A stretch of 41,771 nt of DNA, from NCBI GenBank assembly GCA_019359545.1, contig JAHHHB010000060.1:1-41771 (forward strand). Reading direction: 5' to 3'. The position numbers and the translations under genes are program-made. Source of the DNA: Desmonostoc geniculatum HA4340-LM1. GTDB taxonomy: Bacteria > Cyanobacteriota > Cyanobacteriia > Cyanobacteriales > Nostocaceae. Numbering within the stretch: position 1 is the first letter of the stretch; every line of letters starts with the position of its first letter. The notes beneath the pieces are model-generated. The model was not told the origin of the DNA, ran no database searches, and worked only from the letters and a program-made list of their open reading frames with translations. Positions 23,778 through 33,800 of this stretch are shown one piece after another.

Positions 23778-24273
23778 GAATTTAACAGGGTAGTTGGAAC
23801 ACTTGACAAAAAACCGAAAAAAGACATTAATACGTCTTCTCCTTCAACAACAAAATCGCTGTTTTACCCAGGTATTTAGGTAATTTCAGCCCTGAAGTTG
23901 ACAGAGATTTTTTCAGTATTCATGTCGTATAATTTGTAATAACTTTTCCCAATATAGGCATAAGCGCTTAACAAATTCGGTATCAACCGTGTCTTTTACA
24001 AAATTTTCATAATATAACCGGGGATTTATAAATTTTTTATAAATTCTTTTTATTTTTGTTACAGCGATCTAGTTTTGTGGTAATGAAGGCTAAAAATCTT
24101 ATATTATCTTACAATTAGTATTCAAAACATAATAGTTACCATAAACTAAAATATATGTATTATTTCAGAATTAAGAAGATTCAATAAATCTATGTAGCGG
24201 TTTGATTGACACCCTAGCCAAAAACAAGCAAAGATATAGTAAAAGTAAAAATTTGTAAAGACGGCGGTGCAGG

Positions 24274-24906
24274 ATGTCTTTAGAGCTGATTTCACTAGAA
24301 AACATCCAGGAAGTCGCCCACAACTACGGCTATTGGGCAATTTTTTTGGGAATTTTGCTAGAAAATTTAGGCATTCCTGTTCCTGGGGAAACCGTGACCT
24401 TAGTGGGCGGATTTCTAGCTGGTAGCGACGAACTGAATGTCTGGCTGGTTCTCGGTGACGCAATTATGGGTGCTGTAATTGGGGGAGTTTGTGGCTATTG
24501 GGTTGGTAGAGTTAGCGGTTGGCCTTTCTTGGTAAAAGTTGGTAGCATATTTCGGATTTCCGAAGTGCGACTGTTGAGCATTAAAGAGCAATTTAGTCAA
24601 AATAGTGCAAAAGCAGTATTTGTTGGACGTTTTTTGGCATTGTTGCGGGTTTTTGCTGCACCACTAGCTGGTATAGCCGAAATGCCTTTTAGAAAATTCT
24701 TTTTATACAACTTCTTAGGAGCAGTTGCTTGGGCTAGTTTGATGGTGACATTGGCTTTCTTTGCTGGCAAAATTATCCCCCTAGAGCAATTGATTGCTTG
24801 GGTGGGCCAATTTGCGATCGCAGCATTACTGATCCTGGCTGCTTTAATTTTCGTGCCAATATGGCTGGAGTCTCGTCAAGTGAAAGAAGTAAGAAGTGAA
24901 GAGTGA
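24274..24906 (+). CDS. DedA family membrane protein
   Basis: A 210-residue DedA/VTT-domain integral membrane protein. Family landmarks are LENLGIPVPGETVTLVGGFLAG (30-51) and VGRFLALLRVFAAPLAGIAEMPFRKFFLYN (116-145), including the conserved Gly-Arg and Arg residues. DedA proteins are linked to membrane lipid (undecaprenyl-phosphate) flipping and envelope homeostasis in other bacteria. GGCGGTGCAGG before ATG 24274 gives a ribosome site. The last codons (VKEVRSEE) run into AAGTGAGGAGTGA-type repeats, so the natural C-terminus may have been altered. Confidence 0.93.
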   Translation: MSLELISLENIQEVAHNYGYWAIFLGILLENLGIPVPGETVTLVGGFLAGSDELNVWLVLGDAIMGAVIGGVCGYWVGRVSGWPFLVKVGSIFRISEVRLLSIKEQFSQNSAKAVFVGRFLALLRVFAAPLAGIAEMPFRKFFLYNFLGAVAWASLMVTLAFFAGKIIPLEQLIAWVGQFAIAALLILAALIFVPIWLESRQVKEVRSEE

Positions 24907-25023
24907 GAAGTGAGGAGTGAGGAGTGAGGAGTTAGGAGTTAGGAGTAGAGTAAAAAGTTATTTCTTTTAACTTTCACTTCTTGTATTTTGCATTTTTAAC
25001 TCCTAACTCCTAACTCCTAATTC
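24893..25023. repeat. GTGAGGAGTGA and AACTCCT repeats with inverted arms
   Basis: GAAGAGTGAGAAGTGAGGAG, then GGAGTTAGGAGTTAGGAG (24899-24946), face TAACTCCTAACTCCTAACTCC (24999-25019) in inverted order. The two sides can pair as a long hairpin between the convergent dedA and argG genes and may serve as a bidirectional terminator. Confidence 0.7.
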
Positions 25024-26226
25024 TTAACCCCTAGTTAACTGTGACCAAATGCGAGTTGGTAGTCCCCAAACGTAGATAAAGCCTTCGGCCGCTTTGTGGT
25101 CAAATTGGTCTTCGGCTCCGTAAGTTGCCAAATCGGGAGTGTAAAGGGAATTGTCGCTCGAACGTCCAACGATGGTGGCGCTACCCTTAAACAACTTAAC
25201 TCGCACAGTTCCAGATACTTGTTCTTGTGTCTTTTGAATAAAGGCATCAAGTGCAGCTTTGAGTGGACTGTACCAAAGACCGTTGTAAACGATTTGGCTA
25301 TAGGTTTCTTCAATCCCACGCTTGTAATGGGTGACATCTGCTGTCAAAGTCAAACTTTCCAGATCCCTATGTGCCTGAATTAGGACTAACATCGCGGGTG
25401 ATTCGTAAATCTCCCGCGATTTTATGCCCACTAGACGGTTTTCGATCATATCAATCCGCCCAACACCGTGATTTCCCACAAGTTGATTGAGTTGTTCAAT
25501 TAGCTCAACTGGTTTTTTGGCTACACCATTGAGGGTCGTGGGAATGCCACGATAGAAACCAATTTCGATATATTCTGGTTCATTGGGCGTGTTGGCGATC
25601 GCTTTGGTCATTTCATAGATTTCTTCTGGTGGCTCAAATGAGGGATCTTCAAGTAAACCAGCTTCAATACTACGACCGAGCAAATTCTTGTCAATGCTGT
25701 AAGGAGAGGATTTTTTGACTGGTGAGGGAATACCAAACTTTTCACCATAGGCGATGGTTTCCTCACGACTCATTCCCCATTCTCTGGCGGGTGCGAGGAT
25801 CTTCAGGTTGGGGTTGAGGGCGGTAACAGAGACATCAAAACGGACTTGATCGTTACCTTTGCCGGTGCAACCGTGAGCGATCGCATCAGCACCATATTTT
25901 TCGGCTGTTTCTACTAATACCTTGGCAATCAGCGGACGAGCAAGGGCGGTTCCTAGAGGATAACGATTTTCATAAAGGGCGTTAGCTTGAATTGCTCCAA
26001 AGGCGTAATCTTTAACAAAGCTGTCTTTAACATCCGCTACTAGGGATTCACTTGCACCCGATTTCAGAGCTTTTTCTCGGACTGGCTCTAATTCATCTCC
26101 CTGACCTAAATCTGCTGCTAGGGTAATCACCTCTTCCACACCCCACTCCTCCTTCAGGTAGGGGATGCAAACAGAGGTATCTACTCCGCCAGAATATGCC
26201 AGGACAACCTTTTTGGCGCGACCCAT
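25024..26226 (-). CDS. argG: Argininosuccinate synthase
   Basis: Joins citrulline and aspartate using ATP, the second-last step of arginine synthesis; in cyanobacteria it also feeds cyanophycin. The ATP pyrophosphatase loop AYSGGVDTSVCIPYL (10-24) and the motif IAHGCTGKGNDQVRFDV (about 116-132) are diagnostic. Length 400 is normal. GGAG 7 bp before ATG 26226 supports the start. It stands alone, convergent with dedA. Confidence 0.98.
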   Translation of the reverse strand: MGRAKKVVLAYSGGVDTSVCIPYLKEEWGVEEVITLAADLGQGDELEPVREKALKSGASESLVADVKDSFVKDYAFGAIQANALYENRYPLGTALARPLIAKVLVETAEKYGADAIAHGCTGKGNDQVRFDVSVTALNPNLKILAPAREWGMSREETIAYGEKFGIPSPVKKSSPYSIDKNLLGRSIEAGLLEDPSFEPPEEIYEMTKAIANTPNEPEYIEIGFYRGIPTTLNGVAKKPVELIEQLNQLVGNHGVGRIDMIENRLVGIKSREIYESPAMLVLIQAHRDLESLTLTADVTHYKRGIEETYSQIVYNGLWYSPLKAALDAFIQKTQEQVSGTVRVKLFKGSATIVGRSSDNSLYTPDLATYGAEDQFDHKAAEGFIYVWGLPTRIWSQLTRG

Positions 26227-26514
26227 TAATTTCTCCAGTTAGGAAAACAAAGAATGAGTCATTATTATATCGAAACTAATCCATATATACTTTATTGATG
26301 CAACAACCTATAGGAGGAGTTAGGAGTCAGAATTGGTGAATTCCGAATTCAGTACTTACATCTACTGGAAAACTATTTAGTCTATATTACAGCAGTTTTC
26401 ATGTATTTAGACCACAATATTATTTCTTACTTTGCGCCTTTGCGTCTTGGCGTGAGATAAAAATAATGTGGTTCATTTACCTGAAAATCACTGTAATACA
26501 TTAATTTTCATAAT

Positions 26515-26625
26515 GCTTCCAGTTTTTTACTTGCAGTTGCAGGTTTAGGCAACTCCGGTCAAAATGATGTTTCAGAGCCAGACGAGGAGATTCTAGACAA
26601 TGAAATTGATCCTGTCTATGGCTAA
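26515..26625 (+). pseudogene. Remnant of a small protein, possibly antitoxin-like
   Basis: The frame reads ASSFLLAVAGLGNSGQNDVS then EPDEEILDNEIDPVYG and stop, with no start codon and a stop 7 codons upstream. The LAVAGLGNSGQ-x-DVSE-x-DEEIL-x-NEIDPVYG pattern resembles C-termini of small AbrB-type antitoxins in cyanobacteria, from memory only. No toxin gene is adjacent. The surrounding gap 26227-26914 otherwise holds short low-complexity repeats and no other gene. Confidence 0.35.
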
Positions 26626-26914
26626 AATATGTGGGAAGTCCTGAACGCGATTGAATGAGGAGATATCAACTAATGCTAATCCTCAAAAACCTTGACGTTA
26701 GCCATTGTGAAATCTCCTCCAAGATGATTTATGCTTTACCCAATATTGGGTGAAATACGATGCGACTATAATTTTAGCAACGCGATCGCAATTTGGTTTA
26801 GAAATTGTGATATGTTGATGATGTTTTGCTGGGTTAATCTCTCTAACAGATGTGAAGGGTGAGATATCGAGATCAAACCTTTACCTTTTGCTGGCGATAT
26901 CAGGCATTTTAGTT

Positions 26915-27574
26915 CTAGGGATTCCAAAATCTAGGCATTTGGTGTACAAAATTAAATTGCTGCTCTAAGCTAGTAGAAGGTGGTAATGGTACTGCTTGAT
27001 ACTGCCGATTTGCTTGGCTAGGTGATTGTCCGCCACGAGAAATCTTATGGTCAAGAACTCTAGTGTATACTAATTTCCATCCATTACTTGTACGTCTCCA
27101 AGTGTGTTCAAATGTGGCTTCGTTGCGGATACTATCAGAGCCAGGGATAGTTGCATCAACGTACTCAACACCCGTAACCTTGGCATAATTTCTGCCTACA
27201 TCCCGACGAATAATATATGCACTCTCCCGATATTGACTTGTTTGTTGCCAAAACTGCTGATTAATTTGACGTAACTGTTCTAAATTAATCACTTCTCCAT
27301 TTAATTGACGTGCTTGAAAATCAGGTGCAAAGTCAGCAAAACAACCGTATAAGTCTTTACGGCTACAGGCATTGAGCATGGCGTTATAAGTATTTAGTAT
27401 ATTTTGCCATTCTGTTTTTGAGTTTGCTTTGTATTCAGACCAACACCTGTTGAATTCTCTGGGTGGACAATTGAGCATGTAGTCTGCGCTACCATCTGCT
27501 CTAACAAAACCATTATGAATCACTAATGGGATTGTGATTAAACTAGCTAGGGTAAAAATTCCTTTTTTCATCAT
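26915..27574 (-). CDS. Secreted protein with NTF2-like (SnoaL-type) domain
   Basis: 219 residues from ATG 27574 (GGTGAG upstream). Residues 1-27 are a signal peptide (MMKKGIFTLASLITIPLVIHNG). Residues about 60-170 look like an NTF2-like cone fold (LNTYNAMLNACSRKDLYGCF; INQQFWQQTSQYRES; FEHTWRRTSNGWKLVYTRV). Such domains often bind small ligands or are accessory folds; no active site is obvious. Four cysteines in the first 80 residues could form disulfides outside the cytoplasm. An upstream frame extension to 27634 is unlikely. Confidence 0.75.
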   Translation of the reverse strand: MMKKGIFTLASLITIPLVIHNGFVRADGSADYMLNCPPREFNRCWSEYKANSKTEWQNILNTYNAMLNACSRKDLYGCFADFAPDFQARQLNGEVINLEQLRQINQQFWQQTSQYRESAYIIRRDVGRNYAKVTGVEYVDATIPGSDSIRNEATFEHTWRRTSNGWKLVYTRVLDHKISRGGQSPSQANRQYQAVPLPPSTSLEQQFNFVHQMPRFWNP

Positions 27575-27803
27575 ATTAAACTCACCAATAATTCCTTTAT
27601 CGAACAGATTAAAGGAGATACTGACGTAATTCATTCACCTTTTATGCTTGTTGGTGTGCAGGAAATATCACTCAAGATTGCAGAAACGTGTATTGTCACT
27701 AGTATGTACATAGTATAGGCGATCGCCCAAAGAAAACTAGAAGCTTGAATTTCATCAAAACACAGCTTGAATCAGGGACTTCCAGATAAAAAATATCCAA
27801 AAT

Positions 27804-27868
27804 GTAGGGTGCGTCAGTGTGAGAAAATCTAGCTATGCCAAGAAATTATTCCTACTGATGCACCCTAC
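27804..27868. repeat. GTAGGGTGCGTCAGT inverted-repeat element
   Basis: GTAGGGTGCGTCAGT (27804-27818) and ACTGATGCACCCTAC (27854-27868) are inverted with one mismatch around 35 nt. It is a GGTGCG-type dispersed hairpin between the two minus-strand genes. Confidence 0.7.
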
Positions 27869-27912
27869 TAATCCCCAATTTGGGATAATTTATTTTTTGG
27901 TGTTTCCTAAAA

Positions 27913-29898
27913 TTAACGACACTCACGACTCATGACTAAATCCCCATTCGCTAGTCGATACACCCCTTCGGGTTCCACAATGGGATCGCCTTTTTTCCAG
28001 GAACTAGCTGCACTATTATTCGTGACACTCTGCACATCACCTGTAGGATAACTAGAAGCCGCAGCTTCACCCGGACGATTAGGTAAACCACCAGTACCTG
28101 TAATAATAAAAGTCCCTTCTTGCTTGGGACTGCGAGCAATGCAGCTATTGGCAATCAGTGCATTAGTATCAATGGGATTGTTTTGTAATTCTGTGAGGCT
28201 GTTTTGGATAAAACTAATATCAGATAGACCAATAATATTTCCAGAGATTGCACCACTGGCATTAATGTCAGAGCGACTATTATTATTTAGTAACTGAAGG
28301 CTATTTCTATCAGTTAATGTTTGTGTAGAGCGATATAGAGAATCACTAAACAAAGCACGAGTGTTAAATGTAATATTTCCGCCTTGACCTTCTGGTGCGA
28401 AAGCTAGGATATCACTATCTTCTAAAGCAATTATCGTATCAGCGGTGAGGAAAATATTACCGCCTCTACCTTGACCACTAGATAAATCTGTACGAATGTC
28501 GGTGTTATTTCGCAAGTTTATTCTTCTAGCAGTGACATTGATATTCCCACCACTTGCTTGTTCAGATCTGGCGCTAATATTACCATTTTTGGCATTAAAA
28601 TTTTCACTGACATTAATATTAATATTACCTGCAATACCTGTGCCTTCACTGCGCGTAGAAACTAAAACGACACTATTAGGTAAGTTTAAATCAGTTGTAA
28701 ATAAGTTAAAGTTCGTTGTGAATAGAAATATACTGCCACCATCGCCAGTAGAAGCACCAGTGTTTGCACCTGCAAACACACCAGTACGTCTATCTATACT
28801 CGATGAAATAATGAGACTATCTGCATGGATGCTAATATCACCAGATTTCCCTCCGCTAGTAGTTCCTGTAGTTACAAGTCCACCATTAGATGCCTCAAAT
28901 ACACGAGCATTAATTTTAATATTACCTCCGTTGCTAAAATTCTCTGTTAATGCAGATACAATACCTTCCTCTGTGGCACGAAAATAATCTGTGTTGATAA
29001 TAATATCTCCTCCCTGACCAGTTGCCCCACTTCGGGTTTCAGTTGATATGAAACTGGCAATTCCATCTGCATTAATTCCGGAAATTTTAACTGCATCAGC
29101 AGCATTGATGTAGATAATTCCACCTTTACTTTGTCCAGCTTCGGAAATTTGAGAATCAATTTGACCTCCATTAATTAAAGTCAGTTTTTGTGTCTTAAGT
29201 TTAATATCACCAGCATTTCCTACAGCACCTTCTCCCACCCGACTATTGATAGTACTATTATCAATGACCACCGCATTACTACTATTAATAAATATATTAC
29301 CTGCATTCCCCTGACCGAAAGTTCCAGATGAAATATTTCCGTTTACTAACTGCAAATGTTTGGTATTGATTGTTAAATCACCGCCATTACCTCTAGTGGG
29401 AACGTCAATACCGAAAGGTGTAACTCCTGTAAATATAACGTTACGATTTTCAGAATTTAAACTAATTAACTCAACGGATTCTGATGCATCGATATTGATG
29501 TTACCAGCATTACCGCCTAAATTACCATTAGCTTCTACAACGATTAAACCACCATTTTTCATCATGAAATTTTTGGTTTTCAGTGTTATGTCACCTCCAC
29601 GGCTAATAGTGCTTGTTGTTGTTAGAAAACCAGTTGTTGTATCTGCTGCATCTTGGGGATCTATTTCTATAGAATTTGTTGCTGTAACTTGAATATGTCC
29701 TCCACGTCCAATTGTTTCTCTGGTATTACCAACTGTTGATCCATCCAAAATAAAAGAATTTAAACCAATATCTATAACTTGTGTTCCTAATGTTTCGTCG
29801 GCTGTGACTTGAGCCAAGGCTTTGGCATTTGTTGTGACAGTCAAACTGAGCAATAGTCCTAAATGCCACCACCAATTGCAATTAGACTGCTGGATCAT
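27913..29898 (-). CDS. Haemagglutinin-like exoprotein with most of its TPS domain missing
   Basis: A 661-residue exported protein. Residues 1-29 are a signal peptide ending ALA-Q. Residues 33-59 (DETLGTQVIDIGLNSFILDG, then STVGNT) match the start of the two-partner secretion domain found in filamentous-haemagglutinin-like proteins. The sequence then jumps straight into the beta-helix repeats (GRGGHIQVTATNSIEI, GNAGNINIDASESVEL and so on), so roughly 250 residues of the TPS domain appear to be missing in frame. About a dozen G-G-x-I-x-I repeats form a parallel beta-helix. The C-terminus (EPEGVYRLANGDLVMSRECR) matches intact relatives. It may not be secreted by the usual TpsB route. Confidence 0.85.
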   Translation of the reverse strand: MIQQSNCNWWWHLGLLLSLTVTTNAKALAQVTADETLGTQVIDIGLNSFILDGSTVGNTRETIGRGGHIQVTATNSIEIDPQDAADTTTGFLTTTSTISRGGDITLKTKNFMMKNGGLIVVEANGNLGGNAGNINIDASESVELISLNSENRNVIFTGVTPFGIDVPTRGNGGDLTINTKHLQLVNGNISSGTFGQGNAGNIFINSSNAVVIDNSTINSRVGEGAVGNAGDIKLKTQKLTLINGGQIDSQISEAGQSKGGIIYINAADAVKISGINADGIASFISTETRSGATGQGGDIIINTDYFRATEEGIVSALTENFSNGGNIKINARVFEASNGGLVTTGTTSGGKSGDISIHADSLIISSSIDRRTGVFAGANTGASTGDGGSIFLFTTNFNLFTTDLNLPNSVVLVSTRSEGTGIAGNININVSENFNAKNGNISARSEQASGGNINVTARRINLRNNTDIRTDLSSGQGRGGNIFLTADTIIALEDSDILAFAPEGQGGNITFNTRALFSDSLYRSTQTLTDRNSLQLLNNNSRSDINASGAISGNIIGLSDISFIQNSLTELQNNPIDTNALIANSCIARSPKQEGTFIITGTGGLPNRPGEAAASSYPTGDVQSVTNNSAASSWKKGDPIVEPEGVYRLANGDLVMSRECR

Positions 29899-30226
29899 AA
29901 ATTTTTCTCTTGCGTGTCAGTTGTAGCAACTGATATCTAGTCTGAAGCTTGGGGTGAGTAATTGCAACGCTGCATAGATAAGTCTAAAAAGCAATACACT
30001 TTTATGCAATTTTACATACACAATTATGCTGATATCGATACTGAAAGTTGCATCTAAGTTTGCATAAAAGCTGAAGGACTAATTTCTGTGTTTTATTTAC
30101 TCTGTGAATTGCTAAAGATTTTAAGTGTCAAAAATTTTCATAAAGTCGGAGTAAACATCCAGCATTTTCAGATCATCAGGCTATTTACTGGCATTGAAAT
30201 ATTCGCATAATACAAGAGAGAAACTT

Positions 30227-33200
30227 ATGCCTACTTTTCCTTCTGATCCATTGTTTAAAGACCAATGGTATCTCTACAACACCGTAACCGTTGGTAATCG
30301 GACATATCGCCTTTTTGATATCAATGTAGTTAATGTTTGGGATGACTATACGGGGCGCGGTGTTCTAGTTGGTGTGATTGACGATGGAGTTGATTACAAC
30401 CACTACGATTTGGATAATAATTACGACAAAACCAGAGATTATGACAGTGTTAATCAAGATTCTGATCCTTTACCAGTTCTGGCTGGTGATAATCACGGTA
30501 CAGCAGTAGCAGGTATTATCGCTGCTGAGGCTAATGGTGTTGGTACTGTGGGAGTGGCTTACAATGCAAAGATTGCTGGTATTAAAGCTATTCCTGGTTC
30601 TTTGAGTACTGTGGTTGATGCTTTGTGGCGTGCTGCGAGTTTTGATGTTGTCAACAATAGCTGGGGTTTTGATACTTTCTTTTACGATAATTTTTATACT
30701 TTTCCACAAGCAGGACAAGCACTCACTAATGCTGTTACTAATGGACGTAATGGATTAGGAACAGCCATTGTCTTTGCTGCTGGAAATGAACGTGCGGAAG
30801 GCAATAATACCAACTATCACAACTTTCAAAACTCCCGCCATGCCATTACTGTAGCTGCACTTGATAGTGAGCATGGTTGGGCAAGTTCTTACAGTACTCC
30901 TGGTGCTTCTATTCTAGTTTCTGCCTTTAGTGCATCATATGGTCTTGACTATATTCTCACTACAGATCGCCTGGGATCTGCTGGCTATAGTTCTACAGAC
31001 TATATTTATTCTTTTGGTGGCACTTCAGCTGCTGCTCCTCAAATTTCTGGGATAGTAGCCTTAATGTTGGAAGCAAACCGCAATTTAGGTTATCGAGATA
31101 TCCAAGAAATTCTCGCCTATTCTGCCCTCCGTAACGATCCTAATAACTACGGAGGAGATTACATTTGGCAATATAACGGTGCTAACAACTGGAATGGAAG
31201 AGGTTTACACGTCAGCCACGACTATGGATTTGGCATGGTAAATGCTCTTGCTGCTGTGCGTTTGGCTGAGACTTGGCAAAAACAAAGTCGATTTAACAAT
31301 GAGAAATCTCTTTCTTATAATTCTGGTAATTTAGGCTTGGCTATTCCAGATAATAATACAACAGGAATTAGTCGCTCTTTTACCGTTGCTGCGGGTTTAG
31401 AAATTGATTGGGTAGAAGTAGAACTCAATCTAACTCATCCTTATCGAGGTGATTTGGTTGTTTCCCTGATTTCTCCGAGTGGAATTGAAAGTCGTTTAAT
31501 CGACCGTCCAGGTAATAGGCTAGATGATGGAGATAATATTGTGTTTAAACTCTCCAGTACACAACATTGGGGAGAAAGTAGTGCTGGTACTTGGACACTC
31601 AAAATCAAGGATTTTGGCCCCACAGATGTCGGCATTCTCAATAGTTGGAAATTGCATTTATATGGGGATGCAGATACAGCCAACGATACTTATTTCTACA
31701 CCAATGAGTATGGCATCTATGGTGCAATTACACTGACTGATAGTTCTGGTATCGATACAATTAATGCGGCGGCGATTACTTCTAGTTCTAACATCAACCT
31801 GACTCCAGGTTCTACAAGTACCCTCAATGGAACTAAATTAACCATCAGTTCAGGAACTACTATCGAAAATGCTTTTGGTGGCGATGGTAACGACACCATT
31901 ATCGGTAATGCTGCTGCTAATGTTTTATCTGGTGGTAGGGGCAATGATATTTTGATTGGTGATATACCGCTCACCTACCAAACTTATACGTTCAGTAACA
32001 CATCTGCTCTCAATATCCCTGACGAATCTACCATTAATTCTAATCTCACAGTCAGTGGTTTAAGTGGTGCGATCGCTGATGTCAATGTCACCTTAAATAT
32101 TACCCAAACATATAGTTCTCACCTCGATGTTTTCCTGATTAGTCCTACAGGAACTCGTGTGACATTATTCACAGGTGTGGGGAGTATTTTCAGTAATTTC
32201 ACCTCCACAGTATTAGATGATGAAGCCACAACATCAATTACGGCTGGTAATGCTCCGTTTACTGGCACTTTTAAACCACAGGGATTACTATCAGCTTTTG
32301 ATTATCAAAATCCTAATGGTACATGGAGACTAGAAGTTACTGATAGATATGTTGGAGGTGTAGGGACACTTAAGAACTGGTCGCTGAACTTGAGCTTTCC
32401 TGCTACATCAACAGTAAGCAATGATACTCTCAACGGTGGTAAAGGTAATGATACAATGCGTGGCGGTGCTGGTAACGATACTTATGTTGTCGATAGCACT
32501 GGAGATGTAATTGTAGAAAACTTGAATGAAGGTACGGATACTGTCCAGTCTTCTATTAGTTACACTTTAGGCGCTAACTTAGAAAACCTGACTTTGACGG
32601 GTACAGCCGCAATTAACGGCACAGGTAACAGTCTCAATAATGTCATTACTGGTAATAGCGGCAATAATACCCTCAATGGTGGCTCTGGTAATGATACTCT
32701 CAACGGTGGTAAAGGTAATGATACAATGCGTGGCGGTGCTGGTAACGATACTTATGTTGTCGATAGCACTGGAGATGTAATTGTAGAAAACTTGAATGAA
32801 GGTACGGATACTGTCCAGTCTTCTATTAGTTACACTTTAGGCGCTAACTTAGAAAACCTGACTTTGACGGGTACAGCCGCAATTAACGGCACAGGTAACA
32901 GTCTCAATAATGTCATTACTGGTAATAGCGGCAATAATACCCTCAATAGTGGCTCTGGTGTTGATACTCTCCTTGGTGGTAATGGCAATGACATCCTCAT
33001 CGGTGGTACTGGTAACGATACACTGACAGGTGGCGCAGGAAGCGATCGCTTTACTTTCAATTCCCGTACAGAAGGTATTGACAGAATTACTGATTTTAAC
33101 GTTGTTGATGATACAATTGTTATCTCTGCCGCTGGTTTTGGTGGCGGGTTAGTTGCTGGTGCGGCGATCGCTGCTAGTCGATTTGCGATCGGTTCAACAG

Positions 33201-33352
33201 CCACTACAAGTAGTCAGAGATTCATGTACGATCAAAGCACTGGCGCTCTGTTCTTCGATCAAGATGGTACAGGAGCGATCGCCAAAATTCAATTTGCTAC
33301 GCTCAATACTGCACTAGCCTTAACTAATGCAGATATTTTTGTTGCTGCTTAA
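30227..33352 (+). CDS. Subtilisin-like serine protease with two P-domains and RTX repeats
   Basis: A 1041-residue exported protease. The S8 catalytic residues are Asp52 (GVIDDGVDYNH), His90 (DNHGTAVAG), Asn187 (FAAGNE) and Ser267 (GGTSAAAPQ). A proprotein-convertase P-domain follows (about 375-490, ending GILNSWKLHLYG), then RTX calcium repeats (GGDGNDTIIG). A second P-domain (about 590-710) and more RTX repeats come next. A C-terminal domain (GSDRFTFNSRTEGIDRITDF) is typical of type I secreted proteins. There is no signal peptide, in line with type I secretion. ATG 30227 is preferred over TTG 30194. The 29899-30226 gap is AT-rich and must hold divergent promoters, not resolved. Confidence 0.93.
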   Translation: MPTFPSDPLFKDQWYLYNTVTVGNRTYRLFDINVVNVWDDYTGRGVLVGVIDDGVDYNHYDLDNNYDKTRDYDSVNQDSDPLPVLAGDNHGTAVAGIIAAEANGVGTVGVAYNAKIAGIKAIPGSLSTVVDALWRAASFDVVNNSWGFDTFFYDNFYTFPQAGQALTNAVTNGRNGLGTAIVFAAGNERAEGNNTNYHNFQNSRHAITVAALDSEHGWASSYSTPGASILVSAFSASYGLDYILTTDRLGSAGYSSTDYIYSFGGTSAAAPQISGIVALMLEANRNLGYRDIQEILAYSALRNDPNNYGGDYIWQYNGANNWNGRGLHVSHDYGFGMVNALAAVRLAETWQKQSRFNNEKSLSYNSGNLGLAIPDNNTTGISRSFTVAAGLEIDWVEVELNLTHPYRGDLVVSLISPSGIESRLIDRPGNRLDDGDNIVFKLSSTQHWGESSAGTWTLKIKDFGPTDVGILNSWKLHLYGDADTANDTYFYTNEYGIYGAITLTDSSGIDTINAAAITSSSNINLTPGSTSTLNGTKLTISSGTTIENAFGGDGNDTIIGNAAANVLSGGRGNDILIGDIPLTYQTYTFSNTSALNIPDESTINSNLTVSGLSGAIADVNVTLNITQTYSSHLDVFLISPTGTRVTLFTGVGSIFSNFTSTVLDDEATTSITAGNAPFTGTFKPQGLLSAFDYQNPNGTWRLEVTDRYVGGVGTLKNWSLNLSFPATSTVSNDTLNGGKGNDTMRGGAGNDTYVVDSTGDVIVENLNEGTDTVQSSISYTLGANLENLTLTGTAAINGTGNSLNNVITGNSGNNTLNGGSGNDTLNGGKGNDTMRGGAGNDTYVVDSTGDVIVENLNEGTDTVQSSISYTLGANLENLTLTGTAAINGTGNSLNNVITGNSGNNTLNSGSGVDTLLGGNGNDILIGGTGNDTLTGGAGSDRFTFNSRTEGIDRITDFNVVDDTIVISAAGFGGGLVAGAAIAASRFAIGSTATTSSQRFMYDQSTGALFFDQDGTGAIAKIQFATLNTALALTNADIFVAA
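32421..32960. repeat. Exact 270-bp tandem duplication within the protease gene
   Basis: 32421-32690 and 32691-32960 are direct copies of 90 codons. By eye they are identical for the first 257 bases, then differ at 32948 (G to A) and at a few later positions. Each copy encodes two RTX nonapeptides and a TDTVQSSISYTLGANLENLT segment. Confidence 0.9.
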
Positions 33353-33364
33353 AGATTTCACGTT

Positions 33365-33385
33365 GACTGTTAACGGTTAACAGTC
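33365..33385 (+). terminator. Hairpin GACTGTTAAC-G-GTTAACAGTC after the protease gene
   Basis: Perfect 10-bp arms 12 bp after the stop codon, followed by TTTAACCCTCTTTTG. The single-base centre means the tip must open, but the position suits a terminator. Confidence 0.5.
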
Positions 33386-33571
33386 TTTAACCCTCTTTTG
33401 TCACTCTCGGAAAACAATAATCTCAGCCTGATTCTGAGACTTTGATTTCATCAAGGTTTGAGGCTTTATTTTCTAACAGAAACTGAAATTTATAGATAAA
33501 AGTGGAAATTAAAGCCCTGTAAGCATTTGGGCGATTGGATTTTCCCACTCTGACAAAAGAGGGTTAAAGAC
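33383..33571. repeat. 189-bp element with perfect 21-bp inverted ends
   Basis: The end starting GTCTTTAACCCTCTTTTG (33383-33403) has its exact reverse complement at 33551-33571. The ends overlap the hairpin at 33365-33385, which complicates the boundary. It is probably a MITE-like repeat; no target duplication is clear. The rest of 33353-33800 is AT-rich with no gene. Confidence 0.7.
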
Positions 33572-33800
33572 CTCCTTGGTGAAGATGATTGCGATCTGAA
33601 GTTTTGGCAATGCCAAAATTATCACAACGGCAATTTCCACAGGGATGTTTGTTTACACAAAGTTTATATCTACCTGACAAAATGAAGATTTAACGAAGAT
33701 CATCTTTTGTTGGTTATTTCTTAACCTACACACATTGGTTCAAAGCTTATTTAAGTGAAATTACAGAATTATTCGCTTTTGAGCTTTGGAGTATTTTCTG

